A stretch of 32,418 nucleotides of DNA. Source: Bathymodiolus heckerae thiotrophic gill symbiont. Lineage in GTDB: Bacteria; Pseudomonadota; Gammaproteobacteria; PS1; Pseudothioglobaceae. The DNA lies in NCBI RefSeq assembly GCF_900128515.1, contig NZ_FQTP01000011.1, forward strand, positions 1 through 32,418, in the 5' to 3' direction. Made by a program: the position numbers and the translations under genes. The notes under the pieces are model-generated. The model was not told where the DNA came from, searched no databases, and was given only the letters and a program-made list of their open reading frames with translations. The stretch's first letter is position 1. The number at the start of each line of letters is the position of its first letter. Positions 22,769 through 31,024 of the stretch are shown here, one piece after another.

Positions 22769-23652
22769 TGGGATTTCAATCAGGATTTATAGCGGTAGTT
22801 GGTAGGCCAAATGTTGGTAAATCAACCTTGGTTAATGAGCTTATTGGGCAAAAATTATCCATTACTTCGCATCGTCCACAAACCACGCGTCATCGTATTC
22901 ATGCAATTGATACCACGGATAATTATCAAATGGTATTTGTAGATACACCCGGCATGCATATTGGCAATAAAAAAGCCATTAATGCCTATATGAACCGTGC
23001 AGCTAGCTCTAGTATTAAAGATGTTGATATGATCTTGTGGTTGGTTGAAGCAGGTAAATGGACCAAGGAAGATGAACGTGTTTTAGAGCATGTGTCACAA
23101 GTTGATGTGCCAGTTATTATGTGTATTAACAAAATTGACAAACTTGTATCGCATCAGGCGGTTTTGCCATTTATAGAAAAAATTTCTGAAAAGTATCAAC
23201 CGACCGACTTATTTCCACTATCAGCTTTTAAAAAACGTGACACAGCCGCTCTAAAAAAATTAGTACTTAAGTACTTACCTGAGCAAGACATGATTTTTGA
23301 TGTAGATTATGTCACTGATCGTTCAGAGAGGTTTATTGTGGCTGAATTTATTCGCGAGAAACTTATGCGTCATTTAGATGATGAGTTACCTTATGATTTA
23401 ACCGTAGAAATTGAGCAATACGAATTAGACGGCAAGATGCAGCGAATTTCTGCACGTATTTTTGTTGAAAAGGATTCGCAAAAAAATATTGTCATTGGTA
23501 ACAAGGGCGCCATGCTTAAACTTATTGGCACTGAAGCGCGACAAAGTATTGAAGGGTTTTTAGAGCGTAAAGTATTTTTACGACTTTGGGTTAAGGTATC
23601 TACTGGTTGGTCAGATTCTAAACGTTCGTTAGCTTCATTGGGCTACGATTAA
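22768..23652 (+). CDS. era: GTPase Era
   Basis: Essential GTPase that assists 30S assembly by binding 16S rRNA. 294 residues. G1 is GRPNVGKST (12-20), the G3 region is VDTPGMH and the G4 motif is NKID. The C-terminal KH domain carries VIGNKGAMLKLIGTEARQSIE. ATG 22768 gives the family-typical N-terminus; an alternative start at 22726 lies within rnc. Translation is probably coupled to rnc. Confidence 0.96.
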   Translation: MGFQSGFIAVVGRPNVGKSTLVNELIGQKLSITSHRPQTTRHRIHAIDTTDNYQMVFVDTPGMHIGNKKAINAYMNRAASSSIKDVDMILWLVEAGKWTKEDERVLEHVSQVDVPVIMCINKIDKLVSHQAVLPFIEKISEKYQPTDLFPLSAFKKRDTAALKKLVLKYLPEQDMIFDVDYVTDRSERFIVAEFIREKLMRHLDDELPYDLTVEIEQYELDGKMQRISARIFVEKDSQKNIVIGNKGAMLKLIGTEARQSIEGFLERKVFLRLWVKVSTGWSDSKRSLASLGYD

Positions 23653-23658
23653 ACCTTA

Positions 23659-24585
23659 ATGGATTCAGTAACACAGTTCAGTCTTGGTGCTGTCATTGGG
23701 CTAGCCGTTTCACCTAAAAAAACCATAAAAATTGCATTAATTTCTGGTCTTGTAGCCACAATACCTGATCTAGATATTTTTCTTAGTCATCCAGACGATC
23801 TAACAAGTACAATCAGACATAGAGGCTTCTCTCACTCTTTGTTTTATCTATCTGTAATTTCCCCGTTAATTGCCTTATTTCTGTATAAGTTTTTTAGTTT
23901 AATTAGTTATTTTCGATGGTGGTTGTTAGTTTTTTTAGCCCTAACGACGCATCCAATTTTAGACAGCCTTACAATTTACGGCACCTCTTTATTTTTACCT
24001 TTTAGTGATCATAAGGTAATGATAGGCTCAATTTTTGTCATTGATCCAATCTATACATTGCCACTTATTGTAAGTGTTGGCTATCTTTTTATTAAGAAAA
24101 AGATGTTACAAATCAAGGGGATTTCATTTAATACAATAGCGCTTGTTTTTTCACAGGCGTATTTACTCTTAACATTGCTTATTCAGCAAGCACTTATACC
24201 AAGTGAAAAAAGTTTTGCAACCCCTACGCCATTTAACAGTTTATTGTGGAGAGTGGTAACTGTGAATGATGATTATATAGAGCAATATTTTGTTAATATT
24301 TTAGGTGAAAAAGGAAAAAAAATTCAGGTTGAAAATCGCCATTATTTAAAAAGTATCAATACTAATGAAGTGGATAAATATGCAAACTTTTCAAGTGATT
24401 TTTATAATTTGAAAATTGTTAACGATCAGTTGGTGTTGCAAGATCTTAGAATGGGAAGTATTGAAAATCCGGCTTTTAGCTTTATTATTGCAAAATTTAT
24501 AGAAGGCGAATGGAATCTAATAACACCCTATAGAAACAAAATACATTTTGATTTACAAGGAATGTATGGAAATAAAAAATTGTGA
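23659..24585 (+). CDS. DUF457 inner-membrane metal-dependent hydrolase (YdjM/YbcI-like)
   Basis: 308 residues with about five hydrophobic segments in the first 190 residues and a soluble C-terminal part. The family's conserved polar positions are visible: DLDIF, RHRGFSHSLFYL, THPILDSLTIYGTSLFLPFSDH. These histidines and aspartates are proposed metal ligands; substrate and role are unknown for the family (one E. coli member is LexA-regulated). It begins six bases after era and its stop overlaps the GTG of recO (GTGA), so it is embedded in the rnc-recO operon, where it is not usually found. Confidence 0.85.
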   Translation: MDSVTQFSLGAVIGLAVSPKKTIKIALISGLVATIPDLDIFLSHPDDLTSTIRHRGFSHSLFYLSVISPLIALFLYKFFSLISYFRWWLLVFLALTTHPILDSLTIYGTSLFLPFSDHKVMIGSIFVIDPIYTLPLIVSVGYLFIKKKMLQIKGISFNTIALVFSQAYLLLTLLIQQALIPSEKSFATPTPFNSLLWRVVTVNDDYIEQYFVNILGEKGKKIQVENRHYLKSINTNEVDKYANFSSDFYNLKIVNDQLVLQDLRMGSIENPAFSFIIAKFIEGEWNLITPYRNKIHFDLQGMYGNKKL

Positions 24586-25271
24586 CAAAAATTGAATTAA
24601 CTTCAGCTTTTTTAATTCATCGTCGGGCTTTTAAAGAGTCTTCATTGCTGTTGGATTTTTTTACCCATGAGTATGGAAAAATACGCCTGGTTGGTCGTAG
24701 CTTAAGAAAGTCAAAAACCTCCATACAAGTGTTTCAACATCTAAAAATTTCTTATAGTGGCAAGGGTGATTTAAAAGGGTTGAATAATTGGGAAGTGGAT
24801 GACGTACCAAGACGCTTGCAGGGCGAAAGTTTAATTTTAGGTATGTATGTCAATGAGCTTATTTCAAGGCTGTTGCAAGATCAAGATCCTCATTATGAGT
24901 TGTTTGTTATGTACAGAGATTTTGTTAATCAATTAACCGAAATAGATGCCGCTTTACACCATTGGTTGTTGCGTTTATTTGAAAATAATTTATTGCAAGA
25001 ACTGGGTTATGGTGTTGATTTGTCTTACGATGTTGTTGGCAACGAAATAAACCAAGACTTGATGTATGAATATCAACATCAGGGTGGATTTGCGCCAAGC
25101 GTTACGGGTAAAATATCAGGAAAATTGATCTACCAATTGCTAGCTGATGACATTAACAATATGCCAGATTTAGTGCAATTAAAGGTATGTAGAGATTTAA
25201 ATCGACTCAGGTTAAAGCCCTTATTGGGCGATAAGCCTTTACAAAGTCGATCCTTATTTTTTAGCAGATAA
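24582..25271 (+). CDS. recO: DNA repair protein RecO
   Basis: Recombination mediator that, with RecR, loads RecA on SSB-coated DNA. 229 residues. An OB-fold N-terminus is recognisable ([34 protein letters not shown]), with PRRLQGE and the helical C-terminus [20 protein letters not shown] typical of gammaproteobacterial RecO. The start is GTG at 24582, overlapping the preceding stop. No cysteine zinc site is seen, as in E. coli RecO. Confidence 0.93.
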   Translation: MTKIELTSAFLIHRRAFKESSLLLDFFTHEYGKIRLVGRSLRKSKTSIQVFQHLKISYSGKGDLKGLNNWEVDDVPRRLQGESLILGMYVNELISRLLQDQDPHYELFVMYRDFVNQLTEIDAALHHWLLRLFENNLLQELGYGVDLSYDVVGNEINQDLMYEYQHQGGFAPSVTGKISGKLIYQLLADDINNMPDLVQLKVCRDLNRLRLKPLLGDKPLQSRSLFFSR

Positions 25272-25278
25272 CAACATT

Positions 25279-26025
25279 ATGAGTATTTATTTAGGCGTCA
25301 ACATTGATCACATAGCCACCATTCGTCAGGCGCGAGGCACAAGCTACCCTTCTCCAATTGAAGGGGCTTTATTATGTGAGCAATCAGGCGCTGATAGCAT
25401 CACTTTGCACTTGCGTGAAGATAGGCGTCATATCCAAGATGCTGATGTGGAAATTTTTCGTCAAAAGCTAACCACTAAAATGAATTTAGAAATGGCAACA
25501 ACCGATGAAATGATCGCTATTGCTGAAAAAATAAAGCCAGAAGATTGCTGCTTAGTACCTGAAAAACGTGAAGAACTAACGACTGAAGGTGGACTAGATG
25601 TTTCGGGTCAAATTTCTAGAATGACAGGTGTATGTGCTAGATTGGGCGAGGCTAAAATTAATGTATCATTATTCATCGATGCTCAAAAAGAGCAAATCGA
25701 TGCAGCTCGAGAATGTGGCGCGCCTGTTATTGAGCTACATACTGGTCATTATGCCGACACTTCTGGCACTGAACAACAGCAAGAGTTAGAGCATATTAAA
25801 ACTATGGCAACTTACGCCCATTCTATTGGTTTACAGGTTAATGCAGGTCATGGATTGACGCTAGAAAATACAGCAGAAATTGCGAAATTACCCGAAATTA
25901 TTGAACTTAACATTGGACATTCAATTATTGCCAGAGCAGTTTTTGTTGGACTTGCTCAAGCAACACAAGAAATGAAAGATTTAATGCTCGAGGTGCGTAC
26001 CCCGCAAGGGAGTATAAAAGCATGA
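25279..26025 (+). CDS. pdxJ: Pyridoxine 5'-phosphate synthase
   Basis: Condenses 1-deoxyxylulose-5-phosphate with 3-amino-2-oxopropyl phosphate in the DXP-dependent vitamin B6 pathway. 248 residues. [20 protein letters not shown] at the N-terminus, [26 protein letters not shown] and [10 protein letters not shown] are family motifs of this TIM barrel. Its stop overlaps the acpS start (ATGA at 26022). Together with serC it supports B6 autonomy by the PdxA/PdxJ/SerC route. Confidence 0.97.
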   Translation: MSIYLGVNIDHIATIRQARGTSYPSPIEGALLCEQSGADSITLHLREDRRHIQDADVEIFRQKLTTKMNLEMATTDEMIAIAEKIKPEDCCLVPEKREELTTEGGLDVSGQISRMTGVCARLGEAKINVSLFIDAQKEQIDAARECGAPVIELHTGHYADTSGTEQQQELEHIKTMATYAHSIGLQVNAGHGLTLENTAEIAKLPEIIELNIGHSIIARAVFVGLAQATQEMKDLMLEVRTPQGSIKA

Positions 26026-26444
26026 TCTACGGTATCGGTACAGATATTATCAATATTGAGCGTGTTGAACATATCTTGAATAAAAATAAGCAAGGTTTTG
26101 TTAATCGTGTTTTGTCTGATCATGAGCGCTTATTGTTTGCCAATAAGGGCGATAGCGCCTCATACTGTGCTAAGCGTTTTGCTGCAAAAGAGGCTTTTGC
26201 AAAAGCACTTGGAACGGGTATTGGTAAGGTTGTCAGTTTTCAGGATTTAACTATTCGTAATAACGATAGTGGAAAACCTTATTTCATTCCTAGTGAAAAA
26301 TTACGCCTACATTTGGTGAGTAAAAATATCAAACATGCGCATTTAAGCTTGTCAGACGAAAAATTTAATGCGATTGCTTTTGTAGTGTTGGAGTTGGGTG
26401 TTGAGCAAGAATCAGAATCAGGTGAATATGGCACAACGTTTTAG
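26022..26444 (+). CDS. acpS: Holo-[acyl-carrier-protein] synthase
   Basis: Attaches 4'-phosphopantetheine from CoA to acyl carrier protein. 140 residues. [15 protein letters not shown] at the N-terminus and the catalytic [15 protein letters not shown] motif are intact, as is [14 protein letters not shown] at the end. The C-terminal ten to fifteen residues ([13 protein letters not shown]) are an extra acidic tail. Its stop overlaps by a few bases the stop of the convergent small secreted protein. Confidence 0.96.
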   Translation: MIYGIGTDIINIERVEHILNKNKQGFVNRVLSDHERLLFANKGDSASYCAKRFAAKEAFAKALGTGIGKVVSFQDLTIRNNDSGKPYFIPSEKLRLHLVSKNIKHAHLSLSDEKFNAIAFVVLELGVEQESESGEYGTTF

Positions 26445-26746
26445 TTAATGTAGGCGCCATAGCCAGCTTTAAAAGCTTCATTTCTAGTACCCTGACAGCC
26501 AAAATTTTCTGCGGTTTTAAATCCAGATAAAGCCATTGGATTTTGTTCAAGAATTGGCACTGGAATTTCATCCATATCAAAGCGCTTAAGGCCTTTGTTC
26601 ATTTGTTTGATGCCTTGATAACTCAATCCACCGCAATTCTCATTGTAATATTTAACTGCACCAATGATAATAAACATTTCGTTGGGGGATAAGCTATGGG
26701 CAGAAGAGCCTGATAGAATGATAAAGATCGCAATAATTTTTTTCAT
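26441..26746 (-). CDS. Small secreted protein of unknown function
   Basis: 101 residues with a signal peptide (about 1-18, SGSSAHS/LSP). The mature region begins SPNEMFIIIGAVKYYNENCGGL and has two cysteines (in ENCGGL and FGCQG), suited to a single periplasmic disulfide, plus IKQMNKGLKRF and AFKAGYGAY. I recognise no family. It lies 80 bases downstream of the truncated ubiG with a near-perfect FNR/CRP-like palindrome between them, so it may have its own regulated promoter. Stop-to-stop overlap with acpS. Confidence 0.6.
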   Translation of the reverse strand: MKKIIAIFIILSGSSAHSLSPNEMFIIIGAVKYYNENCGGLSYQGIKQMNKGLKRFDMDEIPVPILEQNPMALSGFKTAENFGCQGTRNEAFKAGYGAYIN

Positions 26747-26806
26747 AAGTCAACTATAAAAAAACAATGGTTGGCTTAAAGTTTACACTTAATTGTGGAA
26801 TATTCT

Positions 26807-26820
26807 ATGACTTAGGTCAA
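26807..26820 (-). promoter_or_regulatory. CRP/FNR-family-like palindrome TTGAC-N4-GTCAT
   Basis: On the minus strand TTGACCTAAGTCAT is symmetric at all but the end base. The layout (two 5-base arms, 4-base spacer) is that of the CRP/FNR superfamily (consensus TTGAT-N4-ATCAA for FNR). It lies 60 bases upstream of the small secreted protein, a usual activation distance. TTGACC could also serve as a -35 hexamer. Confidence 0.4.
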
Positions 26821-26826
26821 ATAATT

Positions 26827-27339
26827 TTAAATATATTCTGCACCAACAATGGCAAACAAGTAAGATTTTGTATTGCGATTAATAGTGGATAAAAACACTT
26901 GCCCACCTGGCTTTACTAACGTTGCGCAAGCCTGAATAATAGAGTTTGGATCTGGAACATGCTCAAGCATTTCCAAGCAAGTCACTACATCAAATTTTCC
27001 CGCATGAGTTTTGGCAAGTTCTTCAACTGGAATCTTTTGATAGTTGACTTTCTGTCCAGATTCAAGCAGGTGGAGCTTAGCCACTTCTAAGCCCGCTTCT
27101 GCCATATCTATGCCCGTTACATTTGCACCTTCACTAGCCATTGCCTCGCTTAGAATTCCGCCACCACAACCAACATCTAGAATGTTTTTGCCGTTTAATG
27201 AATTGTCACAACGCTCTTTAATGTAATTTAGGCGCAATGGGTTAATGTCGTGAAGGGCTTTAAATTCAGAATTCTTGTCCCACCAGCGTGATGCTAGTGC
27301 GGCAAATTTATTAACTTCATCGTAATCTACATTACTCAT
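26827..27339 (-). CDS. ubiG: Ubiquinone biosynthesis O-methyltransferase UbiG, C-terminally truncated
   Basis: SAM-dependent methyltransferase for the two O-methylations of ubiquinone. The N-terminal part matches E. coli UbiG closely: [27 protein letters not shown], motif [12 protein letters not shown] (53-63), [29 protein letters not shown] and LSTINRN. The protein ends after [10 protein letters not shown] at residue 170, whereas E. coli UbiG runs about 63 residues further (PKGTHD..., the last core strands and the membrane-contact region). The following 80 bases carry no remnant of that segment in any frame I read, so it is a deletion rather than a frameshift. The start overlaps the preceding bcp stop (ATGA). 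Function may be lost. Confidence 0.85.
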   Translation of the reverse strand: MSNVDYDEVNKFAALASRWWDKNSEFKALHDINPLRLNYIKERCDNSLNGKNILDVGCGGGILSEAMASEGANVTGIDMAEAGLEVAKLHLLESGQKVNYQKIPVEELAKTHAGKFDVVTCLEMLEHVPDPNSIIQACATLVKPGGQVFLSTINRNTKSYLFAIVGAEYI

Positions 27340-27785
27340 AATGATTTCACCACTTTTAGTACTTCATCAACATGTCCGCTAACGGCAACTTTATTCCAAG
27401 ATTTTAAGATGTTGCCATTTGTGCCAATGATAAAGGTAGAACGCACAATGCCTATTTTCTCTTCACCATTTTTAGATTTTAATTGCCAAGCACCAAACGC
27501 TTCACATAAGATTCCATCTTCATCAGAAATTAGCTCGAACGGAAATTCTTGTTTGGCTTTAAACTTTTCATGACTTTCCATGCTATCTTTTGAAACACCG
27601 TAAACAACTGTATTAGCATCGACAAATGCTTGGTAATTATCTCTAAAATCTTGCCCTTCAAGTGTACATCCTGAGGTTGCATTCTTGGGATAAAAATACA
27701 AAACGATATTACGTCCCTCTGTATCAGGAATGCTGGCACTTACGTTGCTTGTAGCTTTACAGTTGGTTGGTTGAGCTTTATTCAT
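27336..27785 (-). CDS. bcp: Peroxiredoxin, Bcp/PrxQ type (copy 1)
   Basis: Thiol peroxidase of 149 residues that reduces hydroperoxides. The peroxidatic cysteine is C40 in [15 protein letters not shown]; the resolving cysteine found five residues later in many PrxQ proteins is absent (glycine). C9 near the N-terminus is shared with the neighbouring paralogue, and another cysteine lies in GILCEAFG. The N-terminus is shorter than the usual GDxAPxF start. It lies 35 bases downstream of its paralogue and overlaps ubiG, forming bcp-bcp-ubiG. Confidence 0.9.
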   Translation of the reverse strand: MNKAQPTNCKATSNVSASIPDTEGRNIVLYFYPKNATSGCTLEGQDFRDNYQAFVDANTVVYGVSKDSMESHEKFKAKQEFPFELISDEDGILCEAFGAWQLKSKNGEEKIGIVRSTFIIGTNGNILKSWNKVAVSGHVDEVLKVVKSL

Positions 27786-27820
27786 GGCGACGATGGTTAA
27801 ATTATTAAAGGTTTATTTTA

Positions 27821-28270
27821 TCATAGAGATTGAACAGCTTCTAACACCTCATTCACATGAGCCTTAACTCTAACCTTATCCCAAGATTTAAGAATATCAC
27901 CTTCTGGGCTAATGATAAAGGTTGAGCGAACAATACCCATATACTCTCTACCCATGAATTTTTTTAATTGCCATACGCTGAATAGTTCGCAGAGTTTACC
28001 TTCTTCATCAGAGATTAATTCAAATGGAAATTTTTGCTTGGCTTTAAATTTTTCGTGTTTAGCTAGAGTATCTTTTGACACGCCATAAACAACGCAGTTG
28101 GCATTAACAAATGCTTGGTGATTATCTCTAAAATCTTGCCCTTCTGTGGTGCAGCCAGGTGTTGCATCTTTAGGGTAGAAATATAAAACAATATTACGAT
28201 TTTCGCTATCAGGAATTTTTACGTCTAAATTACTCGTTGCGGAGCAGGTAATAGGTTGAACTTTATTCAT
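27821..28270 (-). CDS. bcp: Peroxiredoxin, Bcp/PrxQ type (copy 2)
   Basis: 149-residue paralogue of the downstream gene, same length and aligning without gaps over most of its length. The peroxidatic C40 lies in [20 protein letters not shown], with C9 also shared. Differences cluster around [15 protein letters not shown], which here resembles the canonical Bcp FMGxxYxGI motif, while copy 1 has [12 protein letters not shown]. This copy is therefore the more conventional one. Divergent from lepA with a 45-base gap. Confidence 0.9.
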   Translation of the reverse strand: MNKVQPITCSATSNLDVKIPDSENRNIVLYFYPKDATPGCTTEGQDFRDNHQAFVNANCVVYGVSKDTLAKHEKFKAKQKFPFELISDEEGKLCELFSVWQLKKFMGREYMGIVRSTFIISPEGDILKSWDKVRVKAHVNEVLEAVQSL

Positions 28271-28276
28271 TGCTTG

Positions 28277-28282
28277 TATAAT
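28277..28282 (+). promoter_or_regulatory. -10 element of the lepA promoter
   Basis: Perfect TATAAT, 33 bases before the lepA start codon. A TTGAAC -35-like hexamer lies 15 bases upstream, within the start of the divergent bcp gene, a shorter spacing than ideal. Confidence 0.4.
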
Positions 28283-28315
28283 GAGTTGTTTAAAAACCTT
28301 GATTTTATCACCACC

Positions 28316-30103
28316 ATGAAGAACATTCGTAATTTTTCAATCATTGCCCATATTGACCATGGTAAATCTACCATTGCCGATCGTTTTATTCAGTTTTGTG
28401 GCGGTTTGAGCGATCGTGAAATGTCAGCACAAGTGCTAGATTCAATGGATATTGAAAAAGAGCGTGGCATTACTATTAAATCTCAGAGTGTTTCTTTGGA
28501 TTACAATGCAAATAATGGCAAAACTTACCATTTGAACTTTATTGATACTCCGGGGCACGTGGATTTTTCTTATGAAGTGTCACGTTCATTATCAGCTTGT
28601 GAGGGTGCTTTATTAATTGTAGATGCATCGCAAGGTGTTGAGGCTCAGACAGTTGCTAATTGTTATACGGCGCTTGACCAAGGTTTGGAAGTGGTGCCGG
28701 TTTTAAATAAAATTGATTTACCTGCTGCAGATCCAGATCGCGTTATTGAAGAGATTGAGGATGTGATCGGTATTGAGGCAATGGATGCGGTACATGCCAG
28801 TGCCAAGTCTGGCATTGGTATTCAAGATATTCTTGAGCAAATTGTTGAGAAAATTCCTGCGCCAAAGGGTGAAATTGATGCACCTATCAAGGCACTTATT
28901 ATTGATTCTTGGTTTGATAATTATCTAGGTGTAGTGTCACTTGTTCGAGTGATTGATGGTGAAATTAAAGCAAAAACAAAGATTAAAATTTTCTCCAATG
29001 GTAATGAGCATTCAGTTGATGAAGTGGGTGTATTTACTCCCAAGAGGGTTAAAACCGAAAGCCTTAAGGCTGGAGAGGTTGGCTTTTTAATTGCTAACAT
29101 TAAGAATATTGATGGCGCCCCAGTAGGTGACACTATTACTGGTGCCAAGAATTCTGTCACTGAGCCTTTAGAGGGCTTTAAGCCAGTTCAGCCACGTGTA
29201 TTTGCAGGTATTTTCCCCATCTCTGGCGAGGATTATGAAAAATTTCGTGATGCGCTAGCCAAGTTACGTTTGAATGATTCAGCCTTGCAATATGAGCCAG
29301 AAAATTCTGATGCACTTGGTTTTGGTTTTCGTATTGGTTTCTTAGGCTTATTGCACATGGAGATTGTTCAAGAGCGCTTAGAGCGTGAATATAATCTTGA
29401 TTTGATTACCACGGCGCCTACTGTTATTTATGAAATTTTGGACACTAAGGGCAATCTTCATCATGTTGACAGCCCCTCGAAAATGCCAACAAATCAGTCT
29501 ATTGCCGAATTTAGAGAGCCGATTATCACCGCCAATATTTTAGTAACAGATGAGTATGTGGGCAATGTAATTAGCCTTTGTGTTGAAAAGCGTGGCGTAC
29601 AAAAATCACTTACCTATATGGGTAGGCAAGTTCAATTGGTTTATGAATTACCACTCAACGAAGTCGTGTTGGATTTCTTTGATCGACTTAAATCGGTTTC
29701 TCGTGGCTTTGCCTCGATGGATTATAAATTTGCACGCTATCAAGAGTCCGATTTAATTCGTCTAGATATCATGATCAATCAAGAACCAGTTGATGCGTTG
29801 GCATTGATTATTCATCGTGATGATTCAGTTCGAAAGGGTAGAGAAATCGCTGAGAAAATGAAAGAATTAATTCCACGTCAGATGTTTGACGTCTCTATTC
29901 AGGCATGTATCGGTGTTAAGATTATTTCTCGTGCCAATGTTAAGGCCCTGAGAAAAAATGTAACGGCTAAATGTTATGGCGGTGATGTCTCTCGTAAGCG
30001 TAAATTGCTTGATAAGCAGAAAAAAGGTAAAAAGCGTATGCGTAGTGTAGGAAGAGTGGATATCCCACAAGAGGCATTCCTTGCGGTCTTACATATCGAT
30101 TAA
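28316..30103 (+). CDS. lepA: Elongation factor 4 (LepA)
   Basis: Translational GTPase, 595 residues, about the size of E. coli LepA (599). The N-terminus [19 protein letters not shown] contains G1, [11 protein letters not shown] is the switch I region, IDTPGHVDF is G3 and NKIDLP is G4. Elongation-factor domains follow, and the unique C-terminal domain ends in [17 protein letters not shown] and [13 protein letters not shown] chose ATG 28316 because it gives the conserved N-terminus; an in-frame ATG at 28256 would add 20 unrelated residues. No Shine-Dalgarno site is visible before it. lepB is not downstream as it is in E. coli. Confidence 0.97.
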   Translation: MKNIRNFSIIAHIDHGKSTIADRFIQFCGGLSDREMSAQVLDSMDIEKERGITIKSQSVSLDYNANNGKTYHLNFIDTPGHVDFSYEVSRSLSACEGALLIVDASQGVEAQTVANCYTALDQGLEVVPVLNKIDLPAADPDRVIEEIEDVIGIEAMDAVHASAKSGIGIQDILEQIVEKIPAPKGEIDAPIKALIIDSWFDNYLGVVSLVRVIDGEIKAKTKIKIFSNGNEHSVDEVGVFTPKRVKTESLKAGEVGFLIANIKNIDGAPVGDTITGAKNSVTEPLEGFKPVQPRVFAGIFPISGEDYEKFRDALAKLRLNDSALQYEPENSDALGFGFRIGFLGLLHMEIVQERLEREYNLDLITTAPTVIYEILDTKGNLHHVDSPSKMPTNQSIAEFREPIITANILVTDEYVGNVISLCVEKRGVQKSLTYMGRQVQLVYELPLNEVVLDFFDRLKSVSRGFASMDYKFARYQESDLIRLDIMINQEPVDALALIIHRDDSVRKGREIAEKMKELIPRQMFDVSIQACIGVKIISRANVKALRKNVTAKCYGGDVSRKRKLLDKQKKGKKRMRSVGRVDIPQEAFLAVLHID

Positions 30104-30176
30104 TAAACGTATTTGTTTGTCTATATCTGAGTTATAAAGAAAGCCTTGATCTGAACAAAAACTATCATTTATTGGT

Positions 30177-30962
30177 TTAAGCTAGTAGGCGCTCTAAAAC
30201 AAACTTAGAGCCGTAATAAGCAATAACCAGCAAACTAAAACCAACCTGAGTTGTGGTAATTGCTTGCTTGCCGCGCCAGCCAAATAACTTTCGTCCAGTA
30301 ATTAAGGTTGCAAAAATCATCCAAGCAATAATTGACAATACTGTTTTATGCATTAGCTGTTGAGCAAGAAAATCATCAATAAAAATAAAGCCGGTAATGA
30401 GAGATAAGGTTAGTAGGTAAAAACCAATTCTTAAACTCTGAAACAACAATCCTTCCATGGTTTGTAAAGGCGGCAATTTATTGATAAAGGCGTTAATCTT
30501 GTGCGCATGTAAATGATTTTCCTGAATTTTTAATAGCACTGATTGGCACACAGCCAACGCTAATAAAGCATAGGCGGTGATTGATAAAAATACATGCGAA
30601 GCAATACTTAGCGGAATGATTTTATCGCTAGCATCCGGAAATAAAATGCCAAAACCTAGAGAAATGGCGGCCAATGGGTAAACTAAAATACCCAGCGCAT
30701 GTACTGGCTTAGAAATTGAAGATAAAAATAACAAAATAGCAATCAACCAAGCAACAAATGAGGCGCTGTTTGCCAGGCCAAATACAATGCCATTTGTCGT
30801 CCAAAAATCAGTAAAGGTTAGAGTTTGTGCAATAATAGCAAAACTAATCAATAATGAGGTTGTTTGCTGGTGTGGATGCTTGAGTTCATTTTTGCTAAAA
30901 AAACGCATCAGCAATAGGGCTGCAGTTAAATAAGTTGAAATTGCAAAATAAGATAAAAACAT
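30177..30962 (-). CDS. ypjD: CcsA/HemX-like inner-membrane protein (YpjD type)
   Basis: 261 residues with about eight hydrophobic segments. The ASHVFLSITAYALLALAVCQSVLL segment is typical of the cytochrome c assembly (CcsA/CcmC) superfamily, but the tryptophan-rich haem motif of true CcsA is not seen. E. coli YpjD, next to and divergent from ffh, has this same size and context. Function is not established; a role in membrane or haem-related assembly is only inferred. It is divergent from ffh across a 62-base gap. Confidence 0.82.
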   Translation of the reverse strand: MFLSYFAISTYLTAALLLMRFFSKNELKHPHQQTTSLLISFAIIAQTLTFTDFWTTNGIVFGLANSASFVAWLIAILLFLSSISKPVHALGILVYPLAAISLGFGILFPDASDKIIPLSIASHVFLSITAYALLALAVCQSVLLKIQENHLHAHKINAFINKLPPLQTMEGLLFQSLRIGFYLLTLSLITGFIFIDDFLAQQLMHKTVLSIIAWMIFATLITGRKLFGWRGKQAITTTQVGFSLLVIAYYGSKFVLERLLA

Positions 30963-31024
30963 AATTAGCGCGCTGAATTAATACAAGGTACTATAATACG
31001 ATACTTTGATTCAACAATAGAATT

